The notes beneath the pieces are model-generated. The model did no database searches, was not told the DNA's origin, and saw only the letters and a list, made by a program, of their open reading frames with translations. A stretch of DNA of 64,000 bases. Source: Jiangella asiatica (GTDB taxonomy: Bacteria; Actinomycetota; Actinomycetes; Jiangellales; Jiangellaceae). The first letter of the stretch is position 1, and every line of letters begins with the position of its first letter. The stretch lies in assembly GCF_004349065.1 (NCBI RefSeq), contig NZ_SMKZ01000018.1:62001-126000 (forward strand), in the 5' to 3' direction. Both the position numbers and the translations under genes were made by a program. Positions 25,530 to 34,725 of the stretch are shown here, one piece after another.

Positions 25530-26500
25530 GCCGGCACCGCCACGATGGCGCGCAGCCGTTCGACGACGGCGTCGCGCAGCTCCGTCGGCTCCAGCGCGAC
25601 GACGTCGGCACCGTGGCTGACCAGCTCCTCGGCCAGCGCCTGGTTGCTCGTGTAGGGCACGGTCAGCTCATCCCATCCGGTCGTGACGTCGGACGAGACG
25701 AACGTAGCGCGCCGGCGCAGCCCGTGCCCGCTGCCGAACCGGGCCCGGATCTTCGCGTGCAGCACCGGCGAGCGCTCCGGCGGGGCCAGCGAGGCGGCCG
25801 CCTCCCGGACCGTCTCCGGCGCCGGGACCTCGTAGCTGCCGTCCGGGCCGTCGGGCCGGACCTCGTCGACGATGCGCGACATCCGGAACATCCGGGCGGC
25901 GCCACGGTCGGTGTCGAGGCCGACGACGTACCAGCGGCCATGCCAGGACAGCACGCTCCACGGCTGCAGGTGCCGCAGCATGGGCTCCGACGTCGAGCTC
26001 TTGCGGTGGCCGAAGACCACCGGGCGGCGGTCGCGCACGGCCTCCCAGAGCGGCCAGAACGCCGGCTCCTCTCCCCCGACCCGCGGCTCGACGGCGCCCA
26101 GCGACCGCGTGTCGGCCTCCACGCCCACCGCCTGCAGCTTCAGCACGGCGTTGCTGGACGCCTCGGACAGGTACGTGTGCTGCCAGACCCGGGCGGCCAG
26201 CCCGACGACGGCGGCCTCGTCCGGCTCCAGGCGGATCTCGGGCAGCTCGAACTCATGCCGCTGGATGCGGTACCCCGGCTCTTCGTCACCCAGCGGGTCG
26301 AACGAGCCGGTCTCGATGGGGATGCCGACCTCGCGCAGCTCCTCCTTGTCGCGCTCGAACATCCGCTCGAAGGCATCGTCGTTCTGGTCGCCGTAACCGC
26401 CGACAACCTCGCGAATCCGGCTCTTCGGAACATATCCGCGCGCAACGAGCAAACAGATGACGAGGTTCATCAAACGCTCACTCTTGGCCGCCTGCGACAC
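25526..26500 (-). CDS. pafB: PafB, WYL-domain transcriptional regulator subunit
   Basis: A 324-residue protein. It starts with SQAAKSERLMNLVICLLVARGYVPKSRIR, the HTH region typical of PafB, followed by the WYL domain with HGRWYVVGLDTDRGAARMFR. It works with PafC as a transcription activator in the mitomycin/DNA-damage response. GTG 26500 was chosen because GGGGG lies five bases upstream; TTG 26512 would add four residues. It is divergent from the DUF3866 gene with a 54-bp gap, the usual arrangement in actinomycetes. Confidence 0.93.
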   Translation of the reverse strand: MSQAAKSERLMNLVICLLVARGYVPKSRIREVVGGYGDQNDDAFERMFERDKEELREVGIPIETGSFDPLGDEEPGYRIQRHEFELPEIRLEPDEAAVVGLAARVWQHTYLSEASSNAVLKLQAVGVEADTRSLGAVEPRVGGEEPAFWPLWEAVRDRRPVVFGHRKSSTSEPMLRHLQPWSVLSWHGRWYVVGLDTDRGAARMFRMSRIVDEVRPDGPDGSYEVPAPETVREAAASLAPPERSPVLHAKIRARFGSGHGLRRRATFVSSDVTTGWDELTVPYTSNQALAEELVSHGADVVALEPTELRDAVVERLRAIVAVPA

Positions 26501-26554
26501 GCCTACCCCCAATCCCCTGCCAGCGCGAGATTATCCGGTGGCTAGTCTCTGCGC

Positions 26555-27643
26555 GTGATCCGCTGGCGAAACGGTGTGGTGAAAACAGTAGACGGCTCGT
26601 GGCCGGGAGCCATGGAGCTGAGGGTGGATGTCGACGGCGAGATGCTGCGCGCCCTGGCGTACGTGGACCTAGTCGGACGGCCGCAGCCGGGCGACATCGT
26701 CGTCCTGAACACCACCGCGCTCGCGATGGGCCTCGGCACGGGGGGCTACGCACATGTGGTCGCCGTACCCAACCGGCTCCCTCCCGACCCCCCGGCGGGC
26801 CCTGGCCACCTGGTGAAGGCCAGGTACACCCCGCTGCAGGCCACCGTCCTGGGCGTGGACGAGCAGGACTCGGAGTGGCACGAGGAGCTGCGCGACGCCG
26901 ACGACCTGGATGGCATGCCCGTCGTGATCGCCGACCTGCACTCGGCCCTCCCGGCGATCCTGGCAGGGCTGAGCACCGAGGCCGCGTTCCCGGCCGAGCT
27001 CCGGGTGGCGTACGTGATGACCGACGGCGGCGCGCTCCCGGTCTGGTTCAGCCGGACCGTGGCGGCACTCAAGGAGGCTGGCTGGCTGGCCGGCTCCGTC
27101 ACCGTCGGACAGGCCTTCGGTGGCGATCTGGAGGCCGTGACGCTGCACACCGGCCTGTTGGCCGCCCGGCACGTCCTGGGCGCCGACATCGCCGTCGTGG
27201 CACAAGGGCCGGGCAACCTCGGCACCGGCACCCGCTGGGGCTTCTCGGGGGTCGCGTGCGGCGAGGCCGTGAACGCCGCCGTCGTCCTCGGCGGCCGGCC
27301 GGTGGCGTCGCTGCGGGTCAGCTCGGCCGATCCGCGGGCGCGCCACCACGGCGTGTCACATCACAGCCTCACCGCGTACGGCAAGGTCGCCCTGGCGCCC
27401 GCCGACGTCGTGGTGCCCGACCTGCCCGGCGAGTTCGGCGAGAAGGTCCGCGGCCAGGCCACCCGGTTGGGGTCGCGACACAACGTCGTCACGGTGCCGG
27501 TCGACGGGCTGGCCGCGGCGCTCGCGGAGGTGCCGGTGCGCCTGTCGACCATGGGCCGCGGCCTGGACGACGACACCGCCTATTTCCTCGCCGCTGCCGC
27601 CGCAGGCCGTCACGCCGCCGCCTTGCTCCACCACGACGGCTGA
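26555..27643 (+). CDS. DUF3866 family protein
   Basis: A 362-residue protein of the DUF3866 family, found beside pafB in many actinomycetes. It begins MIRWRNGVVKTVDGSW, followed by a beta-rich domain (GDIVVLNTTALAMGLGTGG) and an alpha/beta domain with QGPGNLGTGTRWGFSGVACG and a conserved HHGVSHHSLTAYGK. The His cluster may bind metal, but no activity is known. Start GTG 26555. It is divergent from pafB and converges on the FKBP genes; repeat copy 3 begins 25 bases after its stop. Confidence 0.88.
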   Translation: MIRWRNGVVKTVDGSWPGAMELRVDVDGEMLRALAYVDLVGRPQPGDIVVLNTTALAMGLGTGGYAHVVAVPNRLPPDPPAGPGHLVKARYTPLQATVLGVDEQDSEWHEELRDADDLDGMPVVIADLHSALPAILAGLSTEAAFPAELRVAYVMTDGGALPVWFSRTVAALKEAGWLAGSVTVGQAFGGDLEAVTLHTGLLAARHVLGADIAVVAQGPGNLGTGTRWGFSGVACGEAVNAAVVLGGRPVASLRVSSADPRARHHGVSHHSLTAYGKVALAPADVVVPDLPGEFGEKVRGQATRLGSRHNVVTVPVDGLAAALAEVPVRLSTMGRGLDDDTAYFLAAAAAGRHAAALLHHDG

Positions 27644-27668
27644 CCTCCGCACCGCCATCGCCCGGCTC

Positions 27669-27747
27669 AAATGATCACGTTCAGCACGAAATCTCGTGCT
27701 GAACCACCCTTGTGAGCATGGTGTGGCGCGCAGAATGCTCGTGGTGG
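27669..27747 (+). repeat. TGATCA-ended element, family A copy 3 (one-armed)
   Basis: It starts with the same arm AAATGATCACGTTCAGCA (27669-27686) and CACGAAATCTCGTG, then has GAGCATGGTGTG and ends near GCTCGTGGTGG. The right-hand arm of copies 1 and 2 is missing. Locally, GTTCAGCACGA pairs with TCGTGCTGAAC around a 4-base loop, giving an 11-bp stem (27679-27704). It lies 25 bases downstream of the DUF3866 stop in a convergent gap. Confidence 0.75.
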
Positions 27748-27876
27748 CCCCGTCCACCGCGGCCGGCCGCCCGCAGTGGCAGGACGGGTGCGTGGCGCGT
27801 GTGGGGAGTGTGACCTACGAGGCGTGCGACCGCCGTGCCTCCGGGGGCTGTCATCCGCCCGCAGCGTTGCCGCAAT
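27748..27876. other. Spacer between two repeat elements
   Basis: No gene or clear signal was seen in this part of the 438-bp convergent gap between the DUF3866 gene and the FKBP genes; short open frames here are not protein-like. Confidence 0.3.
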
Positions 27877-27982
27877 GATCATCAACGATCTGTGACATCA
27901 CCAGGCGTTCTCGCGCCACACCAGGCTTACGAGCATGGTGAAGCACACAGCATCCTGGCGATGTCAGCGATCGTTGATGATC
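27877..27982. repeat. TGATCA-containing palindromic element, family B copy 1
   Basis: GATCATCAACGATC at 27877-27890 pairs perfectly with GATCGTTGATGATC at 27969-27982 around a 78-bp loop. The loop contains CACACCAGGCTTACGAGCATGGTG, close to the CACCA...GAGCATGGTG core of family A. The preceding bases AAT extend the similarity to family A ends (AATGATCA). Copy 2 of these arms is at 35772-35821. Confidence 0.8.
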
Positions 27983-28081
27983 CAGCATGCGTCCCGGGCG
28001 CGTCGATCCTGGGCGTCGTGCCCCTTTCCTCGGCCGAGACGGGACACAACGGCCATGATCAACGAGGTAGACCGGCGGCGG

Positions 28082-28441
28082 CTACTTCACGGCGAGGAGG
28101 TCGATCACGAAGATCAGGGTCTTGCCGGACAGGCGGTGGCCGCCGCCGGCCGGGCCGTAGGCCTGGTCCGGCGGAACGACCAGCTGCCGGCGCCCACCGA
28201 CCTTCATTCCGGGGATGCCGTCCTGCCAGCCCTTGATCAGCCCACGCAGCGGGAACTCGATGGGCGCGCCGCGGTTCCACGACGCGTCGAACTCCTCGCC
28301 GGACTCGAACTCCACGCCGACGTAGTGCACCAGGACCGTGGCGCCGGGCGCCGCCTCGGCGCCGTCGCCCACGGTGAGGTCGTCGATCTGCAGCGTGGTG
28401 GGTGCCTCGCCGCCGACGAAGTCGATCTCAGGTCGCTCCAT
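28082..28441 (-). CDS. FKBP-type peptidyl-prolyl cis-trans isomerase
   Basis: A 119-residue single-domain FKBP. Conserved positions include VLVHYVGVEFESGEEFDASW, the active-site strand EFPLRGLIKGWQDGIPGMKV, and RRQLVVPPDQAYGPAG ending in LIFVIDLLAV. It speeds proline isomerisation during protein folding and has no signal peptide, so it acts in the cytoplasm. Its ATG (28441) overlaps the stop of the FKBP lipoprotein gene by one base (TGATG), so the pair is co-translated. M. tuberculosis and other actinomycetes carry FKBP genes close to pafA. Confidence 0.93.
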   Translation of the reverse strand: MERPEIDFVGGEAPTTLQIDDLTVGDGAEAAPGATVLVHYVGVEFESGEEFDASWNRGAPIEFPLRGLIKGWQDGIPGMKVGGRRQLVVPPDQAYGPAGGGHRLSGKTLIFVIDLLAVK

Positions 28442-29532
28442 CAGAACGTCCCGATGATGTCGATGACCAGCACGAGCGGCGTGCCCTCGGTGCCCTCCGC
28501 GGTCGGGTTGTCCGCAGCGGAGATGCGGCTGATGACCCGCGTGCCCACGGCCTGTCCGGTGATCGCCTCGGCGAGCCCAGGGATGCCGGCCAGCTGGTCA
28601 GGGGCGAGCACGATGGGTGCCTGGCCCTCGTCCCAGGTGCTGATGGCGTCCGCGCCGTCCGGGTAGGACGCCTGCACCATGTTGACGACGATGTTCTCGC
28701 TGAGCTCCTCCCCGTCGCCGGTGACGAGGAGGGTGGTGTCCGACGCCTCGGGCGGGGTGGCGGCGCTGAAGTCGACGGTGGGCGCCGCGCCCTCCTCGCC
28801 GTCGGTCACGACCGGCATGCCCTCGGGCAGGTCGGCGACCGGCTCGCCGGACGCGGCGGCAGTCGGTTCGATCGAGTCGATGATGTCGACGACGAAGACC
28901 AGCGTGTCGTTCTGCAGGTCGTGGCCATCGGACGTGCCGTAACCCTGATCCGGCGGGATGGACAGCAGGACGCGCGAGCCGACGGCCTGGCCGGCCAGGC
29001 CGTCCTTCCAGCCCGGGATGACCTGGTTGAGCGAGAAGCCTGCCGCCATGCCGCGGTCGTAGGAGTTGTCGAAGATGTACGGCTCGGCGTCGGCCGGGGC
29101 TTCGGTCTCGCTCGGCGTCTCGGTGGCGCTCGGGTCGGTCGCGCCGCCGGCCGAGCCCTCGGTCGCCGCCGGGTCCTCCGTCGCCGCCGGGTCCTCCGTG
29201 GCGGCCGGGTCCTCCGCGGCCGAGCGCGGCTCCCAGGTCTGGCCCAGGTAATCGGCCACGACGACGTCGTTCTCGCCGACCTCCGGACCGTCGCCCTCGG
29301 AGAGCACCTGGACTTGCAGCTCCGCCGGCGGGTCCTCCTCCGGGATGGTCAGCGTGGGCTTCTCGCCAGCCTCACCGGCCACCTCAATGCCCATGTCGGT
29401 CGTGGTGACGGGGCCGTCGGATTCGCCGCCGTCACCGGAGTCGTCGGAGCCGCAGGCCGTCAGTGCCAGGGCGGACGACACGAACAATGCGGCCAGAGCC
29501 TGCTTTGTGCGCACGGTGAACAAGTCCTTCAT
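28441..29532 (-). CDS. Lipoprotein with two FKBP-like domains
   Basis: A 363-residue exported protein. The signal peptide ends in the lipobox ALTAC with the lipidated Cys27, followed by an acidic linker. The first FKBP domain (about 75-230) contains SLNQVIPGWKDGLAGQAVGS and LVFVVDIIDS. The second (about 255-363) contains LAGIPGLAEAITGQAVGTRV and LVLVIDIIGTF but has lost most active-site aromatic residues. The first domain is split by an Ala/Thr/Glu-rich insert with DPAATE repeats (residues 106-131). It probably folds proteins outside the membrane. It follows pafA by 92 bp and overlaps the next FKBP gene. Confidence 0.88.
   Translation of the reverse strand: MKDLFTVRTKQALAALFVSSALALTACGSDDSGDGGESDGPVTTTDMGIEVAGEAGEKPTLTIPEEDPPAELQVQVLSEGDGPEVGENDVVVADYLGQTWEPRSAAEDPAATEDPAATEDPAATEGSAGGATDPSATETPSETEAPADAEPYIFDNSYDRGMAAGFSLNQVIPGWKDGLAGQAVGSRVLLSIPPDQGYGTSDGHDLQNDTLVFVVDIIDSIEPTAAASGEPVADLPEGMPVVTDGEEGAAPTVDFSAATPPEASDTTLLVTGDGEELSENIVVNMVQASYPDGADAISTWDEGQAPIVLAPDQLAGIPGLAEAITGQAVGTRVISRISAADNPTAEGTEGTPLVLVIDIIGTF
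29140..29217 (-). repeat. In-frame 18-bp tandem repeat coding DPAATE
   Basis: Three near-identical 18-bp units encode DPAATE DPAATE DPAATE inside the FKBP lipoprotein, followed by degenerate Pro/Ala/Thr/Glu sequence. The repeats lie in a loop of the first FKBP domain. Such repeats change copy number easily without shifting the frame, so the insert length may vary between strains. Confidence 0.75.
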
Positions 29533-29624
29533 CTCTTCGCGGGCTGGGGTCTTCGGTTGGAAACGGCAACCTTATGCACGGCACCTGAGAACTACCTGAA
29601 CGGGTCGCGGCTGGCAGCTTACGC

Positions 29625-30986
29625 CTACATCCCCTCGATCAGCCGAGCCACCCGCTCGTCGACGGACCGGAACGGGTCCTTGCACAGAACTGTCCGCTGG
29701 GCCTGGTCGTTGAGCTTGAGGTGCACCCAGTCGACGGTGAAGTCGCGCCGGCGTTCTTGTGCTCGCTTGATGAACTCGCCACGCAGCTTCGCCCGGGTGG
29801 TCTGCGGCGGCACCGACTTGGCCTCGAAGATCTCCACGTCGCGGGCCACCCGGGACACCTGCCCGCGCCGCTCCAGCAGGTAGTAGAGGCCGCGGCCGCG
29901 GTGGATGTCGTGGTAGGCGAGGTCGAGCTGCGCCACACGCGGGTGGGTCAGCGTCATGTTGTGCTTCGCGCGGTACCGCTCGATCAGCCGGTACTTGGTG
30001 ACCCAGTCGATCTCGCCCTCGACCAGCGCGAGGTCGGCGGAGTCGATGGCCTTGATGGTGCGCTCCCACAGCTCCAGGACCCGGCGGATGGCCGGCGTGG
30101 CGATCTCGCGCCGCTCCACGAAGTCACGTGCCTTCGTGAAGTACTCCTCCTGGATCTCCAGCGCCGACGCCTCGCGGCCACCGGCCAGGCGCACCTTGCG
30201 TCGTCCGGTGAGGTCGTGGCTGATCTCGCGGATAGCGCGGATCGGGTTCTCCAGCGTGAGGTCGCGCAGCCCGACGCCCGCCTCGATCATGCGCAGCACG
30301 AGGTCGGTGGAGCCCACCTTGAGCAGCGTGCTGCACTCGTTCATGTTGGAGTCGCCGACGATGACGTGCAGGCGCCGGTAGCGCTCGGCGTCGGCGTGTG
30401 GCTCGTCGCGGGTGTTGATGATGGGCCGGCTGCGGGTGGTGGCGCTGGAGACGCCCTCCCAGATGTGCTCGGCCCGCTGGCTGACGGCGAACACCGCGCC
30501 CCGCGGGGTCTGCAGCACCTTGCCGGCACCGCAGATGATCTGCCGGGTGACCAGGAACGGGATGAGCACGTCGGCCAGCCGGGAGAACTCGCCGTGCCGG
30601 CCGACCAGGTAGTTCTCGTGGCAGCCGTAGGAGTTGCCGGCGGAGTCGGTGTTGTTCTTGAACAGGTAGACGTCGCCGGCGATGCCTTCCTCGGCCAGTC
30701 GCTTCTCGGCGTCGACCAGCAGGCCCTCCAGGACCCGCTCGCCGGCCTTGTCGTGCGTCACCAGGTCGGTGATGGAGTCGCACTCGGGCGTGGCGTATTC
30801 GGGGTGGCTGCCCACGTCGAGGTAGAGACGGGCGCCGTTGGACAGGAACACGTTGCTGCTGCGGCCCCACGTGACGACCCGGCGGAACAGGTAGCGCGCC
30901 ACCTCGTCCGGCGACAGGCGCCGCTGTCCGCGGAACGTGCACGTGACACCGTACTCGTTCTCGAGCCCGAAGATGCGGCGATCCAT
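29625..30986 (-). CDS. pafA: Pup-protein ligase PafA
   Basis: A 453-residue enzyme, the normal PafA length. It begins [20 protein letters not shown], carries [20 protein letters not shown] with the catalytic Asp, and [20 protein letters not shown], which builds the Pup/ATP-binding cradle of the glutamine-synthetase-like fold. It phosphorylates the C-terminal Glu of Pup and joins it to a substrate lysine. ATG 30986 is the natural start; the frame further upstream overlaps prcA and is not real. It follows prcA by 10 bp, continuing the pup-prcB-prcA operon. Confidence 0.96.
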   Translation of the reverse strand: MDRRIFGLENEYGVTCTFRGQRRLSPDEVARYLFRRVVTWGRSSNVFLSNGARLYLDVGSHPEYATPECDSITDLVTHDKAGERVLEGLLVDAEKRLAEEGIAGDVYLFKNNTDSAGNSYGCHENYLVGRHGEFSRLADVLIPFLVTRQIICGAGKVLQTPRGAVFAVSQRAEHIWEGVSSATTRSRPIINTRDEPHADAERYRRLHVIVGDSNMNECSTLLKVGSTDLVLRMIEAGVGLRDLTLENPIRAIREISHDLTGRRKVRLAGGREASALEIQEEYFTKARDFVERREIATPAIRRVLELWERTIKAIDSADLALVEGEIDWVTKYRLIERYRAKHNMTLTHPRVAQLDLAYHDIHRGRGLYYLLERRGQVSRVARDVEIFEAKSVPPQTTRAKLRGEFIKRAQERRRDFTVDWVHLKLNDQAQRTVLCKDPFRSVDERVARLIEGM

Positions 30987-30996
30987 GCTGTCGACC

Positions 30997-31725
30997 TTAG
31001 TCGCCCGTGCCGTCGGAACCCGCCTCCGAAGCACCTCGGTCCAGCAACGAATCGAGCATCGGCTGCGTGATGCGCCGGAACGTGCGCCGCGGCCGCTCCC
31101 GGTCGAGCACGGCCACCTCCAGCGAAGCCGTCGCCAGCTGGCGCGGCTCGTCGGTGTCGCGGCCCAGCGCGTCGACGGCCAGTCGCAGCGACCCGTCCAG
31201 CGACGCGCCCGAGGTGAAGTGCTCGCTGACATACCGGCCGACCTGCTCGGCGGCGCCGCCCATGACCGAGAAGCCACTGTCGGCGGCGACGGAGCCGTCG
31301 TAGGTGATGCGGTAGATCTGGTCCTCGTCGAGCGTCTGCCCGACCTCGGCGACCACCAGCTCGACCTCGTACGGCTTGGGGTCCTGGGTGAAGATGGTGC
31401 CCAGGGTCTGTGCGTAGACGTTGGCCAGGGCCCGGCCGGACACGTCCACCCGGTCGAAGGAGTATCCGCGCAGGTCGGCCAAGCGCACGCCGGCCTGGCG
31501 GAGGTTCTCGAACTCGTTGTACTTGCCGACGGCGGCGAAGGCGATCCGGTCGTAGATCTCGCTGATCTTGTGCAGCGACGGCGACGGGCTCTCGGCGGCG
31601 AACAGGATCCCGCCCGCGTACTGGATGACGATGACCGACCGGCCGCGAGCGATGCCCTTGCGGGCGTAGTCGGCCCGGTCCTTCATGATCTGCTCGGGCG
31701 AGACGTAACCGAACTGCATCGACAC
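30997..31725 (-). CDS. prcA: Proteasome subunit alpha
   Basis: A 242-residue alpha subunit. The N-terminal gate region [20 protein letters not shown] is followed by [20 protein letters not shown], typical of actinobacterial PrcA. Fourteen alpha subunits form the outer rings and gate the core. The protein lacks an N-terminal Thr nucleophile, as expected for alpha. The C-terminal tail is long and acidic/Gly-rich ([12 protein letters not shown]). Start GTG 31725. It is 53 bp downstream of prcB. Confidence 0.96.
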   Translation of the reverse strand: MSMQFGYVSPEQIMKDRADYARKGIARGRSVIVIQYAGGILFAAESPSPSLHKISEIYDRIAFAAVGKYNEFENLRQAGVRLADLRGYSFDRVDVSGRALANVYAQTLGTIFTQDPKPYEVELVVAEVGQTLDEDQIYRITYDGSVAADSGFSVMGGAAEQVGRYVSEHFTSGASLDGSLRLAVDALGRDTDEPRQLATASLEVAVLDRERPRRTFRRITQPMLDSLLDRGASEAGSDGTGD

Positions 31726-31778
31726 CGATGGTCCTCTCGACGGACGTTGTTCTCAGGAGTGCTGGATGGGCCGGCCCG

Positions 31779-32618
31779 TCACCGCAACGGGGCGACCGGG
31801 CCGTCGGGACGGGTGTTGCGCGAGCTCACGACCGACTCGACGATCTCGGCCACCGCGGCCTCGTCGCGCTTGCGGAAGCCGTCGCCGTCGACCACGGCCA
31901 CGATCGGGTAGATGTGACGCTGCAGGTCGGGGCCGCCGGTGGCGGAGTCGTCGTCGGCGGCGTCGTAGAGCGCCTGGATGGTGACCGCGATGGCGTCGTC
32001 GACAGTGAGGTCGTCGCGGTAGAGCTTCTTCAGCGCGCCGCGGGCGAAGTACGAGCCGGAGCCGACCGAGTAGAACTGGTGCTCCTCGTACCGGCCGCCG
32101 GTGGCGTCGTAGGAGAAGATGCGGCCGCCCTCAAAGCCGCGGTCGAAGCCGGCGAACAGCGGCACCACGACGAAGCCCTGCATGGCCAGGCCCAGGTTGC
32201 CACGGATCATGTGCGACAGCCGGTTCGCCTTGCCCTCCAGGGACAGGACGGTGCCCTCGATCTTCTCGTAGTGCTCCAGCTCCAGCTGGAACAGCCGCAC
32301 GATCTCCGTTGCGATGCCGGCACTGCCGGCGATGCCCACGGCCGAGTACTCGTCAGCCTGGAAGACCTTCTCGATGTCACGCTGGGCGATGACGTTGCCG
32401 CTGGTGGCGCGCCGGTCGCCGGACATGACGACGCCGCCGGTGAACGTCGTGGCCACGATGGTGGTGCCGTGCGGCGCCAGGCCGCCCGGATCGGCGCCCG
32501 CCGGCAGGCGGTTCCCGGGCAGCAGCTCGGGCGAGTACTGCCGGAGGAACTCCGTGAACGACGACGTCCCCGGGTTCAGGAACGCCGCCGGCAGGCTGCC
32601 GATGCGGGACACGTCCAC
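31779..32618 (-). CDS. prcB: Proteasome subunit beta
   Basis: A 279-residue catalytic subunit. A 51-residue propeptide ends at Gly51, and self-cleavage would expose Thr52 of [20 protein letters not shown] as the nucleophile. [16 protein letters not shown] is the usual later motif. The propeptide matches the M. tuberculosis type in length and in the APHGTT cleavage site. The start GTG 32618 follows the pup stop (TAA 32619-32621) with no gap, so translation is coupled. It forms the inner rings of the core with PrcA. Confidence 0.96.
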   Translation of the reverse strand: MDVSRIGSLPAAFLNPGTSSFTEFLRQYSPELLPGNRLPAGADPGGLAPHGTTIVATTFTGGVVMSGDRRATSGNVIAQRDIEKVFQADEYSAVGIAGSAGIATEIVRLFQLELEHYEKIEGTVLSLEGKANRLSHMIRGNLGLAMQGFVVVPLFAGFDRGFEGGRIFSYDATGGRYEEHQFYSVGSGSYFARGALKKLYRDDLTVDDAIAVTIQALYDAADDDSATGGPDLQRHIYPIVAVVDGDGFRKRDEAAVAEIVESVVSSRNTRPDGPVAPLR

Positions 32619-32828
32619 TTACTCTCCACCCTTCTGCACGAACGACCGGACGAAGTCCTCGGCGTTCTCCTCCAGCACCTCGTCGATCTCGTCGAGGATG
32701 GTGTCGACGTCGTCGTCGAGCTTGTCCTGCCGCTCCTTGAGCTCCTCGCTCGCCTCGGTCGTCTCGGTGTCCTCGACGTCCTCGTTCTTCCGCGGCTGCT
32801 TGTGGCCGCCGGTTGTCTCACGCGCCAT
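32619..32828 (-). CDS. pup: Prokaryotic ubiquitin-like protein Pup
   Basis: A 69-residue, mostly disordered acidic protein. The segment ELKERQDKLDDDVDTILDEI is the Arc-binding helix, and the C-terminus is FVRSFVQKGGE. The last residue is Glu, not Gln, so PafA can use it directly without deamidation by Dop. ATG 32828 gives the normal length; the frame 19 codons upstream is not protein-like. It lies between dop and prcB in the usual order. Confidence 0.97.
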   Translation of the reverse strand: MARETTGGHKQPRKNEDVEDTETTEASEELKERQDKLDDDVDTILDEIDEVLEENAEDFVRSFVQKGGE

Positions 32829-32980
32829 CGCCAACCTCCACCTCGGTCGCCTACACACGACCCTATCCAGGAGTGGTGACATCATGCCGCCCCCGGGCCG
32901 GGTCCGGTCGAGCGGGATCGCGGTGTTACGCCGACAGCGAAGCGCCCGCCGGCCGCGGCGGTGCCGCCGTGGACCCGCCG

Positions 32981-34492
32981 TCAGCGCGACGTCAGCGCGC
33001 TGACCAGGTCGACCGCGGTGTCGCAGCGGTCGAGCAGGTCACCCACGTGGGCACGGGTGCCGCGGTTGGGGTCCAGCGTCGGCACGCGCTGCAGCGCCTC
33101 GCGTCCGGGCAGGTCGAAGATGACGGAGTCCCAGGACGCCGCCGCGATGGACTCGGCGTACTTGTCCAGGCAACGGCCGCGGAAGTACGCGCGGGTGTCT
33201 TCCGGCGGCTGGTGCACGGCGTCGTCGATGTCCCGGTCGGTGACCAGCCGGCGCATCCGGCCGTTGGCGACCAGCCGCCGGTACAGACCGCGTTCGGGCC
33301 GGATGTCGGCGTACTGCAGGTCGACGAGGTGCAGCTTCGGGTGCGACCAGTCCATGCCGTCGCGCTCGCGGTAGGACTCCAACAGCGCCAGCTTGGCCAC
33401 CCAGTCCAACTGGTCCGAGAGCGACATCGGCTCGGTGGCCAGGGCCTGCAGCGTGGCCTCCCAGCGCGCCAGCACGTCGGCGGTGACCGGGTCGACGTCG
33501 GAGCCGTAGCGGTCCTCGACGAACTTGCGGGCCTGTTCGGCGTACTCGGTCTGCAGCTGGACGGCGGTGATACGGCGCCCATCGGCGAGCTCGACCACGT
33601 GCCGCAGCGATGGATCGTGCGAGATCTCGTGCAGCGCGCCGACGGGTCGCGAGACCGAGAGGTCGCCGCCGAGGAAGCCCTCCTCGATCATGGCCAGCAC
33701 CAGCGCCGTCGTGCCGAGCTTGAGGTAGGTGGAGATCTCGGACAGGTTGGCGTCGCCGATGATGACGTGCAGCCGCCGGTACCGCTCAGGGTCGGCGTGC
33801 GGCTCGTCGCGGGTGTTGATGATCGGCCGCTTCAGCGTGGTCTCGAGGCCCACCTCGACCTCGAAGTAGTCCGCACGCTGGGAGATCTGGAAGCCGTCGC
33901 CGCTGCCGTCCTGACCGATGCCGACCCGCCCGGCGCCGCAGACCACCTGCCGTGAGATGAAGAACGGGATGAGGTGGCGGACGATGTCGGCGAACGGCGT
34001 CGCCCGGTTCATCAGGTAGTTCTCGTGGCAGCCGTAGGAGGCGCCCTTGTTGTCGACGTTGTTCTTGTACAGCTGAATCGGCTGCGCCCCGGGCAGCCGG
34101 CCGGCCCAGCTGGCGGCGACGCCCATGATGGCCTCGCCGGCCTTGTCCCAGACGACGGCGTCGCGCGGCGAGGTGACCTCGGGCGAGGAGTACTCCGGAT
34201 GGGCGTGGTCGACGTAGAGCCGGGCGCCGTTGGTGAGGATGAGGTTGGCCAGCCCGATCTCCTCGTCGGTCAGCTGGCTGGGGTCGGCGCCGCCGCGGGA
34301 CAGCTCGAAGCCCCGCGCGTCGCGCAGAGGATTCTCCTCCTCGAAGTCCCACCGGGCCCGCCGGGCGTGCGCGCGCTGCGCGGCGTAGCCGTTGACCACC
34401 TGTGACGAAGCCAGCATGGAGTTGGCCGCCGGGTTGCTCGGCACCGAGATGCCGTACTCGGTCTCGATTCCCATGATGCGCCGGGCACTCAT
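32981..34492 (-). CDS. dop: Depupylase/deamidase Dop
   Basis: A 503-residue paralogue of PafA. It starts [20 protein letters not shown], has the extra Dop loop (about residues 48-75, [20 protein letters not shown]), then [20 protein letters not shown] with the catalytic Asp, and [20 protein letters not shown]. Dop removes Pup from tagged proteins and deamidates Gln-ended Pup. Because Pup here ends in Glu, only depupylation should be needed. It lies 152 bp upstream of pup in the same direction. Confidence 0.96.
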   Translation of the reverse strand: MSARRIMGIETEYGISVPSNPAANSMLASSQVVNGYAAQRAHARRARWDFEEENPLRDARGFELSRGGADPSQLTDEEIGLANLILTNGARLYVDHAHPEYSSPEVTSPRDAVVWDKAGEAIMGVAASWAGRLPGAQPIQLYKNNVDNKGASYGCHENYLMNRATPFADIVRHLIPFFISRQVVCGAGRVGIGQDGSGDGFQISQRADYFEVEVGLETTLKRPIINTRDEPHADPERYRRLHVIIGDANLSEISTYLKLGTTALVLAMIEEGFLGGDLSVSRPVGALHEISHDPSLRHVVELADGRRITAVQLQTEYAEQARKFVEDRYGSDVDPVTADVLARWEATLQALATEPMSLSDQLDWVAKLALLESYRERDGMDWSHPKLHLVDLQYADIRPERGLYRRLVANGRMRRLVTDRDIDDAVHQPPEDTRAYFRGRCLDKYAESIAAASWDSVIFDLPGREALQRVPTLDPNRGTRAHVGDLLDRCDTAVDLVSALTSR

Positions 34493-34641
34493 GCACCGAG
34501 CCTACGGCAGCACCTGCGACGCACCACGCCACAACTGTGCCAAACAGACCGCATGAGCGACCTGGACGACCGCCGCCCCGCGACCATCCGGGCGCCGCGT
34601 GCGTGCGGGCGTGCCGGTCGGCCCGCTCCACCAGTTTCGTT

Positions 34642-34663
34642 GATCATGTAGTCGGTCATGATC
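34642..34663. terminator. Small TGATCA-type hairpin downstream of the oxidoreductase gene
   Basis: GATCATG (34642-34648) and CATGATC (34657-34663) form a 7-bp stem with an 8-base loop. It lies about 60 bp beyond the stop of the leftward Gfo/Idh/MocA gene, in the 233-bp gap before dop. It could be a weak terminator; its GATCA ends resemble the other elements in the window. Confidence 0.4.
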
Positions 34664-34725
34664 CGCCGGTGTCGGAACCCGCCAACTCCGTGATCGACGG
34701 GCGAAGGCTCAGCGCGGCCAACAGG

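Noticed and set aside
27669-27982. A CRISPR array made of the two adjacent repeats
   Set aside because: The repeats are palindromic elements of two families, not regularly spaced direct repeats, and no cas genes are present. The RecB-like nuclease with Cas4-type cysteines lies far away and matches a DNA-repair family.
30987-31277. An N-terminal extension of PafA
   Set aside because: It overlaps prcA out of frame and is Arg/Ser/Trp-rich; PafA proteins begin at the [13 protein letters not shown] site used here.
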